A stretch of 64,000 nucleotides of DNA from Streptomyces sp. NBC_01351 (GTDB lineage: Bacteria > Actinomycetota > Actinomycetes > Streptomycetales > Streptomycetaceae), in the NCBI RefSeq assembly GCF_036237315.1, contig NZ_CP108356.1, forward strand, positions 3,034,501-3,098,500, read 5' to 3'. The position numbers were made by a program, and so were the translations under genes. The notes under the pieces are model-generated. The model ran no database searches. It saw only the letters and a program-made list of their open reading frames with translations, and was not told where the DNA came from. Numbering within the stretch: the first letter of the stretch is position 1; each line of letters opens with the position of its first letter. Positions 15,999 through 24,838 of the stretch are shown in pieces.

Positions 15999-16613
15999 AT
16001 GTACGTTCGCAGCATCTATGCAACGGGTGATCCGGCCGAGCTCGACGGGGTCGCCGAGGCTCTCCGGACCGACGGGCGGGCGCTGCTGTCGACGCAGCCG
16101 GGCTTTCGCGGGATGGGCCTGTTCGCCGACCGCGAGCTCGGCAAGCTCCTGGTGGGATCGTGGTGGGAGGACGAGGCCTCCCGGCAGGCCAGCTACGAGA
16201 ACCTGAGCAAGCGGCGGGCCGAGATGATGGCGCCCTTCGCGCAGACCGTGACGGTCGACAACTGGGAAGCGGCGGTCGCCCGGCGCGCAGAGGAACTCGG
16301 GCCGGGCGCGGGGTTCCGGCTGGTCCGCATGGACGTCGAGCCGCCCGACATCGACCTGCTGGTGGACACGTTCCGCGACACCTCACTGCCCAAGGTCCAG
16401 AAGATCCCCGGACTGGCCGGCATCTCCCTGCTCATCGACCGCGATCGAGGCAGAGCCGCTGTCGGCGCGCTCTACACCGACCGCGACGCACTCGTGGCAT
16501 CCCGTGGCGCCGTCGCGGCGGTCCGCGGAGAGGCCGCGACGAAGGCCCACGTGACCACCCGCAGCTTGGAGGAATTCGAGGTGATCCTCGCCACGGCGGT
16601 CCCCCACGCCTGA
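15999..16613 (+). CDS. Tandem antibiotic-biosynthesis-monooxygenase (ABM) fold protein
   Basis: A 204-residue protein made of two ferredoxin-like alpha/beta barrels in a row. The first (1-90) has PGFRGMGLFADRELGKLLVGSWWEDEAS, the typical ABM strand-helix pattern with a tryptophan pair; the second (about 105-200) repeats it as IPGLAGISLLIDRDRGRAAVGALYTD. Single ABM domains pair as dimers, so the tandem protein probably forms its own pseudo-dimer. Function could be cofactor-free oxygenation, heme handling or stress response; no neighbour points to one. AGGCAGGAAAGGGCGCT precedes the ATG as the ribosome site. Confidence 0.7.
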   Translation: MYVRSIYATGDPAELDGVAEALRTDGRALLSTQPGFRGMGLFADRELGKLLVGSWWEDEASRQASYENLSKRRAEMMAPFAQTVTVDNWEAAVARRAEELGPGAGFRLVRMDVEPPDIDLLVDTFRDTSLPKVQKIPGLAGISLLIDRDRGRAAVGALYTDRDALVASRGAVAAVRGEAATKAHVTTRSLEEFEVILATAVPHA

Positions 16614-16668
16614 CCCTGCCTCCGGTTCCGCGATCGCGAGTCAGCACCAAGTCGGCATGAGCATGCAG

Positions 16669-16699
16669 AAGGGGTCGAACTCGACGAGTCCGACCCCTT
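16669..16699 (+). terminator. Hairpin terminator of the ABM gene
   Basis: AAGGGGTCGaACTC pairs with GAGTcCGACCCCTT around a 3-nt loop, followed by C/T-rich sequence. The arms closely resemble the hairpins at 14111 and 16747. Confidence 0.65.
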
Positions 16700-16746
16700 C
16701 CTCATGCACGTTTGACCAAACCAAACACACCTGCGAAAACGCTGCG

Positions 16747-16779
16747 AAGGGGCCGACTTCGGGAGGAGTCGGCCCCTTC
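16747..16779. terminator. Second terminator-like hairpin
   Basis: AAGGGGCCGACTTC pairs with GGAGTCGGCCCCTT, followed by CTGACCTGC. It is a near copy of the hairpin at 14111 and has no gene of its own in front of it. Confidence 0.6.
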
Positions 16780-16843
16780 TGACCTGCATGCTTGCGCAAT
16801 TGGTCCATCGGCCGGGGGCGTGGCGTCGCACACGGGGGCCCTG

Positions 16844-16878
16844 CGGGGCCGCAGGGCCGCAGGGCCGCAGGGCCGCGG
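16844..16878. repeat. 8-bp tandem repeat GGGCCGCA
   Basis: About four head-to-tail copies of GGGCCGCA (last one GGGCCGCG) lie in the intergenic region. It is likely a slippage-prone variable repeat; no function is evident. Confidence 0.7.
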
Positions 16879-16943
16879 GATCTCTGTCCCCGGAATTAGC
16901 CACCCAATCGGCGGCTCATCCAACGAGTGCACGCAAGCCAGAT

Positions 16944-16953
16944 TGTGTACACA
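16944..16953. promoter_or_regulatory. Toxin-antitoxin operator palindrome
   Basis: TGTGTACACA is a perfect 10-bp palindrome 25 nt upstream of the antitoxin ATG. Its TGTACA core is the half-site pattern known for YefM-type antitoxins, so the antitoxin probably represses its own operon here. Confidence 0.55.
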
Positions 16954-16977
16954 TGGCACACTCGGTACCCTTGAGGC

Positions 16978-17247
16978 ATGACTCAGCCGCTGCCCATAGA
17001 GTCCATCCGCGACGTACGCGCTCACTTGGCCGAAGTCGTCGAACGGGCCGACCGCGACGACGTGCCCACTGTCATCACCCGTCGCGGCAAGCAGGTCGCC
17101 GCCGTGGTGTCGATCGAGGTCCTGCGCAAGTACCAGGAGTGGGAAGAGCGCGAGATCAACCGCATCATCGACGAGCGCATGGCGAGCCCGGCCGCCGGCG
17201 TCCCGATCGAGGACGTGATGAGGGAGACACTGGCACGCAGTGAGTGA
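16978..17247 (+). CDS. Phd/YefM-family antitoxin
   Basis: An 89-residue antitoxin with the N-terminal DNA-binding Phd/YefM fold: IESIRDVRAHLAEVVERADRDDVPTVITRRGKQVAAVVS is the typical strand-helix pattern (prevent-host-death). The acidic helical C-terminus (residues 50-89) would wrap the toxin. It ends overlapping the toxin start by 8 nt, the usual antitoxin-first order. It should neutralise the downstream RelE-type toxin and autorepress through the palindrome just upstream. Confidence 0.85.
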   Translation: MTQPLPIESIRDVRAHLAEVVERADRDDVPTVITRRGKQVAAVVSIEVLRKYQEWEEREINRIIDERMASPAAGVPIEDVMRETLARSE

Positions 17248-17503
17248 CTACCGCACGGTGTTCCGGCCCGAGGCCCAGGCCGAGCTGCGCAAGATCCCGC
17301 GCGACATGGCACTTCGCATCCTGGCCAAACTGGCAGAGCTGGAGACCGACCCCTTCGGCTTCAACACCACCGCACTCGTGTCCCAGCCTGAGCGCCGCCG
17401 CCTACGAGTCGGTGACTATCGCGTCGTCTACACCATCGACAACGGCGAAGTAGTGGTGTGGGTCGTACACGTCGGACACCGCTCCACGGTCTACGACACG
17501 TAA
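17240..17503 (+). CDS. RelE/ParE-family toxin
   Basis: An 87-residue basic toxin. YRTVFRPEAQAELRKIPRDMALRILAKLAELETDPFG is the two-helix front of the RelE/ParE fold and RRRLRVGDYRVVYTIDNGEVVVWVVHVGHRSTVY is the beta-sheet core with the conserved R-x-G-x-Y-R-v-x-Y motif and the terminal H-R. The RelE subgroup cleaves mRNA in the ribosome; the ParE subgroup acts on gyrase. The R..DYR..Y..H pattern favours RelE. The GTG at 17240 overlaps the antitoxin end. Confidence 0.85.
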   Translation: MSDYRTVFRPEAQAELRKIPRDMALRILAKLAELETDPFGFNTTALVSQPERRRLRVGDYRVVYTIDNGEVVVWVVHVGHRSTVYDT

Positions 17504-17538
17504 CCGCTCCAGGTTCTGCGGACTGTTGCGGACAGCAC

Positions 17539-17574
17539 AACGGCCTGACCTGCCTTCTCGCAGGTCAGGCCGTT
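17539..17574. terminator. Bidirectional terminator between toxin gene and ychF
   Basis: AACGGCCTGACCTG and CAGGTCAGGCCGTT form a perfect 14-bp stem with an 8-nt loop, between two convergent genes. Confidence 0.85.
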
Positions 17575-17586
17575 ATTCACGTCCAA

Positions 17587-18675
17587 TCAGACGTTGAAGC
17601 GGAACTCCACCACGTCGCCGTCCTGCATGACGTACTCCTTGCCCTCCATGCGGGCCTTGCCCTTCGCGCGGGCCTCGGCCACCGAGCCGCATTCGACCAG
17701 GTCGGCGAAGGAGATGACCTCCGCCTTGATGAAGCCGCGCTGGAAGTCGGTGTGGATGACGCCCGCCGCCTCGGGGGCGGTGGCGCCCTTCTTGATGGTC
17801 CAGGCGCGGGTTTCCTTCGGGCCTGCCGTCAGGTAGGTCTGGAGGCCCAGGGTGGTGAAGCCGACGCGGCCGAGGGTGGCCATGCCCGGCTCGTCCTGGC
17901 CGACCGACTGGAGGAGTTCGAGGGCCTCGTCGTCCTCCAGCTCGATGAGCTCCTGCTCCAGCTTCGCGTTCAGGAAGATCGCCTCGGCCGGGGCGACCAG
18001 CGCGCGCTGCTCGTCCTTGAAGGCCTCGTCCGTCAGCTCGTCCTCGTCCACGTTGAAGACGTAGAGGAAGGGCTTCGTGGTGAGCAGGTGGAGCTCGTGG
18101 AGGAGGTCGCCCCGCTCCGTGCCCTTGGTGATGCCCTTCGAGAAGAGGGTGTCGCCCGCTTCGAGGATCTTCTTCGCCTCGACGACGGCCGCGAGGACCG
18201 CGACCTTCTCCTTCTGGAGGCGGGACTCCTTCGTCAGGCGCGGCTCCGCCTTCTCGATCGACTGGAGGTCGGCGAGGATCAGCTCGGTGTTGATGGTCTC
18301 GATGTCGTCCTTCGGCGAGACCTTGCCGTCGACGTGGACGACGTTCTCGTCCTTGAAGGCGCGGATGACCTGGCAGATCGCGTCCGACTCGCGGATGTTC
18401 GCGAGGAACTTGTTGCCGAGGCCCTCGCCCTCCGAGGCGCCGCGCACGATGCCGGCGATGTCGACGAAGTCCACCGTCGCCGGGAGGACCTTCTGCGAGC
18501 CGAAGATGCCGGCGAGGACGGCCAGGCGTGCGTCCGGGACACCGACGACGCCGACGTTCGGCTCGATGGTGGCGAACGGGTAGTTGGCCGCCAGCACGTC
18601 GTTCTTGGTCAGGGCGTTGAACAGGGTCGACTTGCCGACATTCGGCAGGCCGACGATTCCGATCGTGAGCGACAC
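17587..18675 (-). CDS. ychF: YchF/Obg-family GTPase (ribosome-binding ATPase)
   Basis: A 362-residue P-loop protein. It has GLPNVGKST (G1, residues 8-16), DIAGIVRGA (G3), a coiled-coil helical hairpin (about 130-210) and a C-terminal TGS-type domain ending EFRFNV. The length is exactly that of bacterial YchF. The GTG at 18675 starts directly at SLTIGIVG; longer frames upstream are non-coding. YchF binds ribosomes, prefers ATP over GTP in other bacteria and links to oxidative-stress control. It is a single-gene unit here. Confidence 0.95.
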   Translation of the reverse strand: MSLTIGIVGLPNVGKSTLFNALTKNDVLAANYPFATIEPNVGVVGVPDARLAVLAGIFGSQKVLPATVDFVDIAGIVRGASEGEGLGNKFLANIRESDAICQVIRAFKDENVVHVDGKVSPKDDIETINTELILADLQSIEKAEPRLTKESRLQKEKVAVLAAVVEAKKILEAGDTLFSKGITKGTERGDLLHELHLLTTKPFLYVFNVDEDELTDEAFKDEQRALVAPAEAIFLNAKLEQELIELEDDEALELLQSVGQDEPGMATLGRVGFTTLGLQTYLTAGPKETRAWTIKKGATAPEAAGVIHTDFQRGFIKAEVISFADLVECGSVAEARAKGKARMEGKEYVMQDGDVVEFRFNV

Positions 18676-18810
18676 GTTGGCGACTTCCCGTAGCTGGAGG
18701 GGGCGGCGGCCCGGGTGCGGGCCACCGGACAGTTTACTTTCCGATGAGTGGCCGTGGATGTACGCGTGTCCGGGACCGGATCCGACGGGTTCCCCGCCTA
18801 GTTTGGAGGG

Positions 18811-19323
18811 GTGGAGCAATACAGGACGCGACCGGCCCCTCACCCCCAGCGACCCGCGAGGCCCCAGCGACCCCTGCGCCCCCCGGCTCAGCGCACCCGG
18901 CCGGCCAGCGTCGCGAGCGTGGCGCGGCGGATGCCGCGGCCGCGGCTGACGGGGCTCGGCGGCGGGTTGTTCGCGTGTGCCGCGATGGTGTTGGTGGGCG
19001 GGTTCGCCTGGCTGCTCTTCGATTCGTCGCTGTTCGTGTACGGGCTGCTGTTTCCGCCCGTGGCGGCCGCCACCGCGCTGTGGGTGCGGCCCGCCGACCT
19101 GATCACCGCGCCGATCTCCGCCCCCATCGCCTTCGCCGCCGGAGTGTGGCCCGTATCGGGCGGCTCCGGCGGCTTCGGCGGGCAGCTGATGGGGCTGGTG
19201 TCCGCGCTGTCCCTGCACGCCGGCTGGCTGTACGCCGGGACGCTGGTCGCCGCCCTGATCGTGGTCGTGCGCAAGGCCGTGCTGATCGGGAGGCGGAGGG
19301 CGGCTCCCCGGCGCGTCGCCTAG
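18811..19323 (+). CDS. DUF6542 membrane protein
   Basis: A 170-residue protein with a Pro/Arg-rich cytoplasmic N-terminus (1-45), then four hydrophobic segments: GLFACAAMVLVGGFAWLLF, LFVYGLLFPPVAAATALWV, APISAPIAFAAGVW and GWLYAGTLVAALIVVV, and a short basic tail. This layout matches DUF6542 proteins conserved beside ychF in Streptomyces. The GTG start at 18811 follows GGAGGG. Function unknown; probably an integral inner-membrane protein. It is divergent from ychF, with a 135-nt promoter region between them. Confidence 0.7.
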   Translation: MEQYRTRPAPHPQRPARPQRPLRPPAQRTRPASVASVARRMPRPRLTGLGGGLFACAAMVLVGGFAWLLFDSSLFVYGLLFPPVAAATALWVRPADLITAPISAPIAFAAGVWPVSGGSGGFGGQLMGLVSALSLHAGWLYAGTLVAALIVVVRKAVLIGRRRAAPRRVA

Positions 19324-19338
19324 GACGACGTAGGACGA

Positions 19339-20103
19339 CTAGGACGACTTCTTCGGTTCGGCCGCCTTCGCCGCCATGGCCGCGCCGACGATGCCCGCGT
19401 TGTTCTGGAGCTTCGCCGGGACGATCTCCGCCCGGATCCCCTCGATCAGCGGCAGGAACTTCTCCGGCTTGCGGCTGACCCCGCCCCCGATGATGAAGAG
19501 GTCCGGGGAGAAGAGCATCTCCACGTGGGCGAGGTACGTATGCAGCCGGTGCGCCCAGCGCTCCCAGGTGAGGTCCCCGTCCTCCTTGGCCTTCACCGAC
19601 GCCCGCGTCTCCGCGTCGTGGCCCTTCAGCTCCAGGTGGCCGAGCTCCGAGTTCGGGACCAGCCGCCCGTCCGTGAACAGGGCGCTGCCGATGCCCGTGC
19701 CCAGGGTGAGCAGGATGACCGTGCCCTGGCGGCCCCGGCCCGCCCCGTACGTCATTTCCGCCACGCCCGCCGCGTCCGCGTCGTTGAGGACCGTCACCGG
19801 CAGGCCGCCCAGCTTTCGCGAGAGCAGGGCCGCCGCGTCCACGCCGACCCATCCCTTGTCGACGTTCGCCGCCGAACGGGTGATGCCGTTCGTGACCACG
19901 CCCGGGAAGGTGACCCCGACCGGCCCCGACCACGAGAAGGCGCCGACCACCTCCGCGACACAGCCGGCCACCCCCTCGGGGGTGGCCGGTTGTGGTGTCA
20001 GTACCTTGTGGCGCTCCTGCGCCAGGTCGCCCCGGGCCAGGTCCACGGGAGCGCCCTTGATCCCGGATCCGCCGATGTCCACACCCATGATCTGCATGGA
20101 CAT
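19339..20103 (-). CDS. ppgK: Polyphosphate glucokinase
   Basis: A 254-residue ROK-family sugar kinase. Near the N-terminus it has [12 protein letters not shown] (phosphate loop 1), then LNDADAAG (catalytic Asp region), [11 protein letters not shown] (phosphate loop 2), SELGH and [13 protein letters not shown]. The short length and the actinobacterial context match PpgK, which phosphorylates glucose with polyphosphate or ATP. It lies 15 nt downstream of ispH and is probably co-transcribed with it; its stop nearly abuts the convergent DUF6542 gene. Confidence 0.92.
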   Translation of the reverse strand: MSMQIMGVDIGGSGIKGAPVDLARGDLAQERHKVLTPQPATPEGVAGCVAEVVGAFSWSGPVGVTFPGVVTNGITRSAANVDKGWVGVDAAALLSRKLGGLPVTVLNDADAAGVAEMTYGAGRGRQGTVILLTLGTGIGSALFTDGRLVPNSELGHLELKGHDAETRASVKAKEDGDLTWERWAHRLHTYLAHVEMLFSPDLFIIGGGVSRKPEKFLPLIEGIRAEIVPAKLQNNAGIVGAAMAAKAAEPKKSS

Positions 20104-20118
20104 ACCGTACGAAAGGAC

Positions 20119-21114
20119 TTACTTGTCGGCGACCAGTTCGGCGGCTTCCGCACGCAAGTCGCGGCGCAGTTCCTTGGGGAGGGAGAAGACGATCGACTCC
20201 TCCGCCGTCTTGACGATCTCGACGTCGGCGTAGCCGCGCACGGCCAGCCACTCCAGGACCTCTTCGACCAGCACCTCCGGCACCGAGGCGCCCGAGGTCA
20301 GGCCGACCGTGGTGACGCCCTCCAGCCAGGCCTCGTCGATCTCGGACGCGAAGTCGACCAGGTGGGCGGCCTTGGACCCGGCGTCGAGGGCGACCTCGAC
20401 CAGCCGGATGGAGTTCGAGGAGTTCTTCGAGCCGACGACGATGACCAGGTCGGAGTCCGCGCCCATGACCTTGACCGCGGCCTGCCGGTTCGAGGTGGCG
20501 TAGCAGATGTCGTCGCTGGGCGGGGAGACGAGGAGCGGGAACTTCGTCTTCAGCGCGTCGACGGTCTCCATGGTCTCGTCGACCGAAAGAGTGGTCTGGG
20601 AGAGCCAGACGACCTTCGACTCGTCGCGCACCTCGACCTTGGCCACGTCGTCCGGGCCGTCGACGATCGTGATGTGGTCCGGGGCCTCGCCCGAGGTGCC
20701 GATGACCTCCTCGTGGCCCTCGTGGCCGATGAGGAGGATGTCGAAGTCCTCGTTCGCGTACCGGATGGCTTCCTTGTGCACCTTGGTGACCAGCGGGCAC
20801 GTGGCGTCGATCGTCGCGAGCTTGCCGCGCGCCGCCTCGTCGTGGACCACGGGGGCCACGCCGTGCGCGGAGAACATCACGATGTTGCCCTCGGGCACCT
20901 CTTCCGTCCGCTCGACGAAGATGGCGCCCTTCTTCTCCAGGGTCTGGACCACGTACTTGTTGTGCACGATCTCGTGCCGGACGTAGACCGGCGCCCCGTA
21001 CTGCTCAAGGGCTTTCTCGACGGCGATCACGGCTCGGTCCACGCCCGCGCAATAGCCGCGGGGCGCGGCGAGCAGGACACGGCGGGAGGCGGCAGCAGGG
21101 GCGGGAGCAGTCAT
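20119..21114 (-). CDS. ispH: 4-hydroxy-3-methylbut-2-enyl diphosphate reductase
   Basis: A 331-residue [4Fe-4S] enzyme of the MEP isoprenoid pathway, making IPP and DMAPP. Three cluster cysteines lie in [23 protein letters not shown] and [11 protein letters not shown]; the substrate His residues are in [13 protein letters not shown] and IGHEGHEE. The ATG at 21114 is preferred; an in-frame ATG at 21123 would add three residues. The S-N-S pattern SKNSSNS near the C-terminus is also conserved. It probably forms an operon with ppgK. Confidence 0.95.
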   Translation of the reverse strand: MTAPAPAAASRRVLLAAPRGYCAGVDRAVIAVEKALEQYGAPVYVRHEIVHNKYVVQTLEKKGAIFVERTEEVPEGNIVMFSAHGVAPVVHDEAARGKLATIDATCPLVTKVHKEAIRYANEDFDILLIGHEGHEEVIGTSGEAPDHITIVDGPDDVAKVEVRDESKVVWLSQTTLSVDETMETVDALKTKFPLLVSPPSDDICYATSNRQAAVKVMGADSDLVIVVGSKNSSNSIRLVEVALDAGSKAAHLVDFASEIDEAWLEGVTTVGLTSGASVPEVLVEEVLEWLAVRGYADVEIVKTAEESIVFSLPKELRRDLRAEAAELVADK

Positions 21115-21218
21115 GGGATCCATCGTACGGGGGTCCCCGGGAGGCCGGACGTCGCCCGTACGGCACACACTTGGCGGGAAGATCAGAAAGAACGTCCCGA
21201 CTTTGGCCCGGAGGACTG

Positions 21219-22595
21219 ATGGCGGCGTCCGCTACGGATTCCAGCAACGCGGCGCCCGAGGGGTCCCCCACCGCCCTGCGGCGGAATCTGGGCTTCCGGG
21301 ACCTGGTGGTCTACGGGCTCCTCTTCATCGCCCCGATGGCCCCGGTCGGGGTCTTCGGCACCCTCGACGCGAAGTCGCACGGCGCCGTCGCCCTCGTCTA
21401 CGTCGTCGCGACCGTCGCGATGGCCTTCACGGCCTTCTCGTACGCGCAGATGGTGCGGGTCGCCCCGCAGGCCGGCTCGGTCTTCACGTACGCCCGCAAG
21501 GGGCTGGGCGAGGGGCCCGGCCTGATCGCCGGGTGGATGGTGATGCTGGACTACCTGCTGATCCCGGCGGTCGCGTACCTCTTCTCGGGCATCGCGATGA
21601 ACGCGCTGGTGCCGGAGGTCTCCCGGTGGGTGTGGACGGCCCTGGCCGTGGTCGTGACCACCGCCCTCAACCTGTGGGGCGTACGGGCGGCGGCGCGCGT
21701 GGGTTTCGCCGTGCTGGTCATGGAGATCCTGATCCTGCTCGTCTTCCTGGTCGCGGCGGTAACGGTGCTGGTCCGGGACGGGGCGCAGCGCGGCTGGCTC
21801 TCGCCGCTGACGGGCGACGGCTCGCTCGGCTTCAGCATGGGCGCCGTACTGGGCGCGGTGTCGGTGGCGGTGCTCTCGTACCTGGGCTTCGACGCGATCG
21901 CCTCCTTCGCGGAGGAGGTGACGGGGGGCTCGCGGCGGGTGGCGCGGGCGCTGCTGTTCTGCCTGGGGCTGGCGGGGGTGCTGTTCATCGCGCAGACGTA
22001 CCTGGCGGCACTGCTGATGCCGGTGTCCTCGCAGGAGCTGGCGGCCGATCCGGGGCAGCAGGGCCCGGCCTTCTACAACGCGGTGGAGGCCTCGGTCGGC
22101 TCCTGGCTGCACGACCTGGTGGCGGTCAGCAAGGCCGTCGGGGCGGCCTTCGCGGCGCTGGCCGGGCAGGCGGCGGCGGGGCGGCTGCTGTTCGCGATGG
22201 CCCGGGAGCGGCGGCTGCCGCGGGCGCTGGCCCGGACCTCGGGCGGCACTCCGCGGCCGGCGCTGCTGGTGGCGGCGACCGTGACGCTGATCGCGGCGGT
22301 GTGGGCGGCCCGGCGGGACGACGGGCTCGACCACCTGGTCTCGGTGGTGGACGTGGGGGCGCTGGTGGCGTTCACGCTGCTGCACGCGTCGGTGGTGGGC
22401 TGGTTCGTGGTCAAGCGGCGGGAGGGCGCGCCGAACTGGTTCAAGCACCTGGTGATCCCGGTGCTGGGCGCGGTGGTGACGGTCGCGGTGATCGTCGAGG
22501 CCTCGTGGACGGCGCAGCTGGTGGGGGCGGTCTGGCTGGCGGTGGGTCTGGGCGTGCTCTTCGCTCAACGCGGCGGGCGGGGCGGTGCGGTGTGA
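21219..22595 (+). CDS. APC-family amino acid permease
   Basis: A 458-residue membrane protein with about twelve hydrophobic segments. The conserved start [21 protein letters not shown] is the APC transmembrane segment 1 with its unwound middle; [32 protein letters not shown] (transmembrane segment 6 motif) and [13 protein letters not shown] between helices 8 and 9 are also typical. The ATG at 21219 follows CGGAGGACTG. It should import an amino acid or amine by proton or sodium symport; the substrate is not clear. It is divergent from ispH. Confidence 0.85.
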   Translation: MAASATDSSNAAPEGSPTALRRNLGFRDLVVYGLLFIAPMAPVGVFGTLDAKSHGAVALVYVVATVAMAFTAFSYAQMVRVAPQAGSVFTYARKGLGEGPGLIAGWMVMLDYLLIPAVAYLFSGIAMNALVPEVSRWVWTALAVVVTTALNLWGVRAAARVGFAVLVMEILILLVFLVAAVTVLVRDGAQRGWLSPLTGDGSLGFSMGAVLGAVSVAVLSYLGFDAIASFAEEVTGGSRRVARALLFCLGLAGVLFIAQTYLAALLMPVSSQELAADPGQQGPAFYNAVEASVGSWLHDLVAVSKAVGAAFAALAGQAAAGRLLFAMARERRLPRALARTSGGTPRPALLVAATVTLIAAVWAARRDDGLDHLVSVVDVGALVAFTLLHASVVGWFVVKRREGAPNWFKHLVIPVLGAVVTVAVIVEASWTAQLVGAVWLAVGLGVLFAQRGGRGGAV

Positions 22596-22706
22596 GCGTG
22601 TGGCGCGGCTCCGTTGCCGGGGCGCTGCCCCTGCCCCGGCGCCTCAAACGCCGGCGGGGCTGAGGGTGCCCCCTGGGCCGGGACCGGCCTGTTGGGGCGG
22701 TGCCCC

Positions 22707-22794
22707 GGCGGAGTGTCTCCTCGTCCTCGCGCACCGAGGCACCGCTGCGAGACGTGAGGGTGGTTGCGCGCTCGTCCTGCGGGGACACTCCGCC
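22707..22794. repeat. 88-bp stem-forming element, copy A
   Basis: It is bounded by a 14-bp terminal stem, GGCGGAGTGTCTCC with GGGGACACTCCGCC (one G-T wobble). The inside is highly similar to copy B in inverse orientation: TCCTCGTCCTCGCGCACC, AGGCACC, and GGGTGGTTGCGCGCTCGTCC are shared. Confidence 0.8.
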
Positions 22795-22915
22795 GTGTCC
22801 CCACCCCAACCACGCACTCCCGACCCACGGGGCAGGGGGCACAGGGGCGTACCCGCAGCGCCGCACGCTCCCGGCCCACGGGCGGGGCCCTTGGCCGACG
22901 GGGGGAGCGGGGGCA

Positions 22916-23003
22916 CTCCGGGGCGTCCCCGCAGGACGAGCGCGCAACCACCCTCCACATCGAGAGGTGCCTTGGTGCGCGAGGACGAGGAGACGCCCCG
23001 GAG
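22916..23003. repeat. 88-bp stem-forming element, copy B (inverted)
   Basis: It is bounded by a 15-bp stem, CTCCGGGGCGTCCCC with GGAGACGCCCCGGAG. Read on the minus strand, its core repeats copy A almost exactly while the stem bases differ in a way that keeps pairing. Confidence 0.8.
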
Positions 23004-23172
23004 GGACCCCGCGGGCCTACCCGACGGCCAAGAACCCCGCCCGGGGGCACCACCCCAGCCCCGCCGGCGATTGAGGCGCACGGGGGGGGCCGCAGCGGCG
23101 GAGCCACCGGCCGGGCCGCGACACCCCGCACGCGCCTGAGACGGTGTCAGTGGCGACGGATAGCCTGCGTAC

Positions 23173-24390
23173 ATGGGTCTGAATACGTCGGCCGAGGCGC
23201 CGCTGCCGGTAGGTCAGGTGTCCCGGCTCATCGGGGGCTGGATCGAGCGCCTCGGGCAGGTGTGGGTGGAGGGGCAGATCACGCAGCTCTCGCGGCGGCC
23301 GGGGGCGGGGGTGGTCTTCCTGACGCTGCGTGACCCCTCGCACGACATCTCCGTCAGCGTGACCTGCTTCCGCCAGGTCTTCGACGAGGTCGCGGATGTC
23401 GTGTCGGAGGGGGCGCGGGTCGTCCTGCTGGCCAAGCCGGAGTGGTACGCCCCGCGCGGGCAGCTGTCCCTGCGGGCCACGGAGATACGGCCGGTCGGCA
23501 TCGGTGAGCTGCTGGCCCGGCTGGAGCGGCTCAAGCGGTCGCTGGCCGCCGAGGGGCTGTTCGCGCTGGAGCGCAAGAAGCCGCTGCCGTTCCTGCCGCA
23601 GCTGATCGGGCTGGTGGTCGGGCGGGCCTCGGCGGCCGAGCGCGACGTACTGGAGAACGCACGGCGCCGCTGGCCCGCGGTCCGCTTCGAGGTGCGGAAC
23701 GTGGCCGTCCAGGGGGTGCACGCCGTGCCCCAGGTGGTCCAGGCGGTCAAGGAGCTGGACGCGCTCGACGAGGTCGACGTGATCATCGTGGCCCGCGGCG
23801 GCGGCAGCGTGGAGGACCTGCTGCCCTTCTCCGACGAGGAGGTCGTACGGGCGGTCGCGGCGGCCCGCACCCCGGTGGTCTCGGCGATCGGGCACGAGCC
23901 GGACTCCCCGCTGCTGGACCTCGTCGCGGACCTGCGGGCCTCTACGCCCACGGACGCCGCGAAGAAGGTCGTCCCGGACGTGGGCGAGGAGCTGGAGCGG
24001 GTGCGCCAGCTGCAGGGCCGGGGGCTGCGCGCGGTGCGCGGGCTGCTCGACCGGGAGGAGCGGGGCCTGGCGCACGCGCTCGCGCGGCCGGTCTTCGTCC
24101 ACCCGCAGCGGATGGTGGAGACCCGCGAGGGCGAGCTGGAGGCGCTGCTCGCGCGCAGCCGGCGCACGCTGGGCCACCTGCTGGACCGGGCCGATTCGGA
24201 GCTCGCGCACACCCTCGCGAGGGTGGTGGCGCTGTCGCCCGCCGCGACGCTGGAGCGGGGGTACGCCGTGCTCCAGCGGTCGGACGGGCACGTGGTGCGG
24301 TCCCCGGAGGAGGTCTCGGCGGACGAGGTGCTGCGGGCGCGGGTCGCGGAGGGCGAGTTCACCGTACGGGTCGCCTCAGAATCCGAATAG
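23173..24390 (+). CDS. xseA: Exodeoxyribonuclease VII large subunit
   Basis: A 405-residue nuclease subunit. The N-terminal OB domain starts [22 protein letters not shown], followed by the catalytic core with [33 protein letters not shown] (Asp and Gly-rich motif), [24 protein letters not shown] and a C-terminal coiled coil (about 265-350) that binds the small subunits. It degrades single-stranded DNA into oligonucleotides in repair. A -10-like TAGCCT 6 nt before the ATG and no ribosome site suggest a leaderless message. xseB follows 78 nt later. Confidence 0.95.
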   Translation: MGLNTSAEAPLPVGQVSRLIGGWIERLGQVWVEGQITQLSRRPGAGVVFLTLRDPSHDISVSVTCFRQVFDEVADVVSEGARVVLLAKPEWYAPRGQLSLRATEIRPVGIGELLARLERLKRSLAAEGLFALERKKPLPFLPQLIGLVVGRASAAERDVLENARRRWPAVRFEVRNVAVQGVHAVPQVVQAVKELDALDEVDVIIVARGGGSVEDLLPFSDEEVVRAVAAARTPVVSAIGHEPDSPLLDLVADLRASTPTDAAKKVVPDVGEELERVRQLQGRGLRAVRGLLDREERGLAHALARPVFVHPQRMVETREGELEALLARSRRTLGHLLDRADSELAHTLARVVALSPAATLERGYAVLQRSDGHVVRSPEEVSADEVLRARVAEGEFTVRVASESE

Positions 24391-24468
24391 CCGCACGTCA
24401 GGGCGTCAGCAAGGCGACACATCGAGGCAACGGTTCCGTTGCATGACACGCAGAGGGTGGAAAAGGGA

Positions 24469-24696
24469 ATGTCAGAGGCCGATACCGCGCTGGGCTACGA
24501 GCAGGCCCGCGACGAGCTGATCGAGGTCGTCCGCAAGCTGGAGGCCGGCGGGACCTCGCTGGAGGACTCCCTCGCGCTCTGGGAGCGCGGGGAGGAGCTG
24601 GCGAAGGTCTGCCGGCACTGGCTGGAGGGCGCCCGGGCCCGACTGGACTCGGCGCTGGCGGCCCGCGAGCGGGCCGAGGACGGCGGAGCCGAGTAG
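24469..24696 (+). CDS. xseB: Exodeoxyribonuclease VII small subunit
   Basis: A 75-residue helical-hairpin protein: [46 protein letters not shown] is the standard XseB pattern, with the S-L-E-x-S-L-x-L-x-x-x-G loop. Several copies wrap the coiled coil of XseA. The ATG at 24469 follows GGGTGGAAAAGGGA; an upstream in-frame ATG at 24439 would add ten residues without a better ribosome site. Confidence 0.92.
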   Translation: MSEADTALGYEQARDELIEVVRKLEAGGTSLEDSLALWERGEELAKVCRHWLEGARARLDSALAARERAEDGGAE

Positions 24697-24838
24697 CCGG
24701 ATCGGGCCGGGTCGGGCCGGCCCTGGCAGAGGCCTGCGGGCCGGCAAGCCTGCCAGGTGCCGGAAGGCGCTGGGGCCGGTGTGGGCCGGGTCCGTCAGGT
24801 GCGGGCTGGTGATGCCGGTCACGACCAGGGGGAGATAG

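Larger units (their letters stand above)
16614..16977. other. Intergenic region with two hairpins and a short tandem repeat
   Basis: These 364 bases lie between the ABM gene and the toxin-antitoxin operon. They hold two similar terminator hairpins, an 8-bp tandem repeat, and the toxin-antitoxin promoter and operator just before 16978. No gene is seen. Confidence 0.6.
22639..23079. repeat. 441-bp nested inverted repeat, outer arms
   Basis: GCGCCTCAAACGCCGGCGGG at 22639-22658 is the inverse of CCCGCCGGCGATTGAGGCGC at 23060-23079 with one mismatch, and the similarity extends inward about 20 more bases (GGGTGCCCCC against GGGGGCACC). The arms belong to the dispersed palindrome family also found at 27524, 47566, 51379 and 61771. 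Confidence 0.85.
22596..23172. other. Non-coding region with a large composite inverted repeat
   Basis: These 577 bases carry no credible gene despite open frames caused by GC-rich sequence. Nearly all of it is a nested inverted repeat: an outer pair of CTCAAACGCCGG-type arms, an inner pair of 88-bp elements and a GC-rich centre. The last 30 bases hold the xseA promoter: TAGCCT (23161-23166) ends 6 nt before the ATG at 23173, with no ribosome site, so the xseA mRNA may be leaderless. Confidence 0.75.

Noticed and set aside
22596..23172. Insertion sequence remnant with transposase
   Set aside because: The region has inverted repeats but no transposase motif in any frame and no clear target-site duplication.
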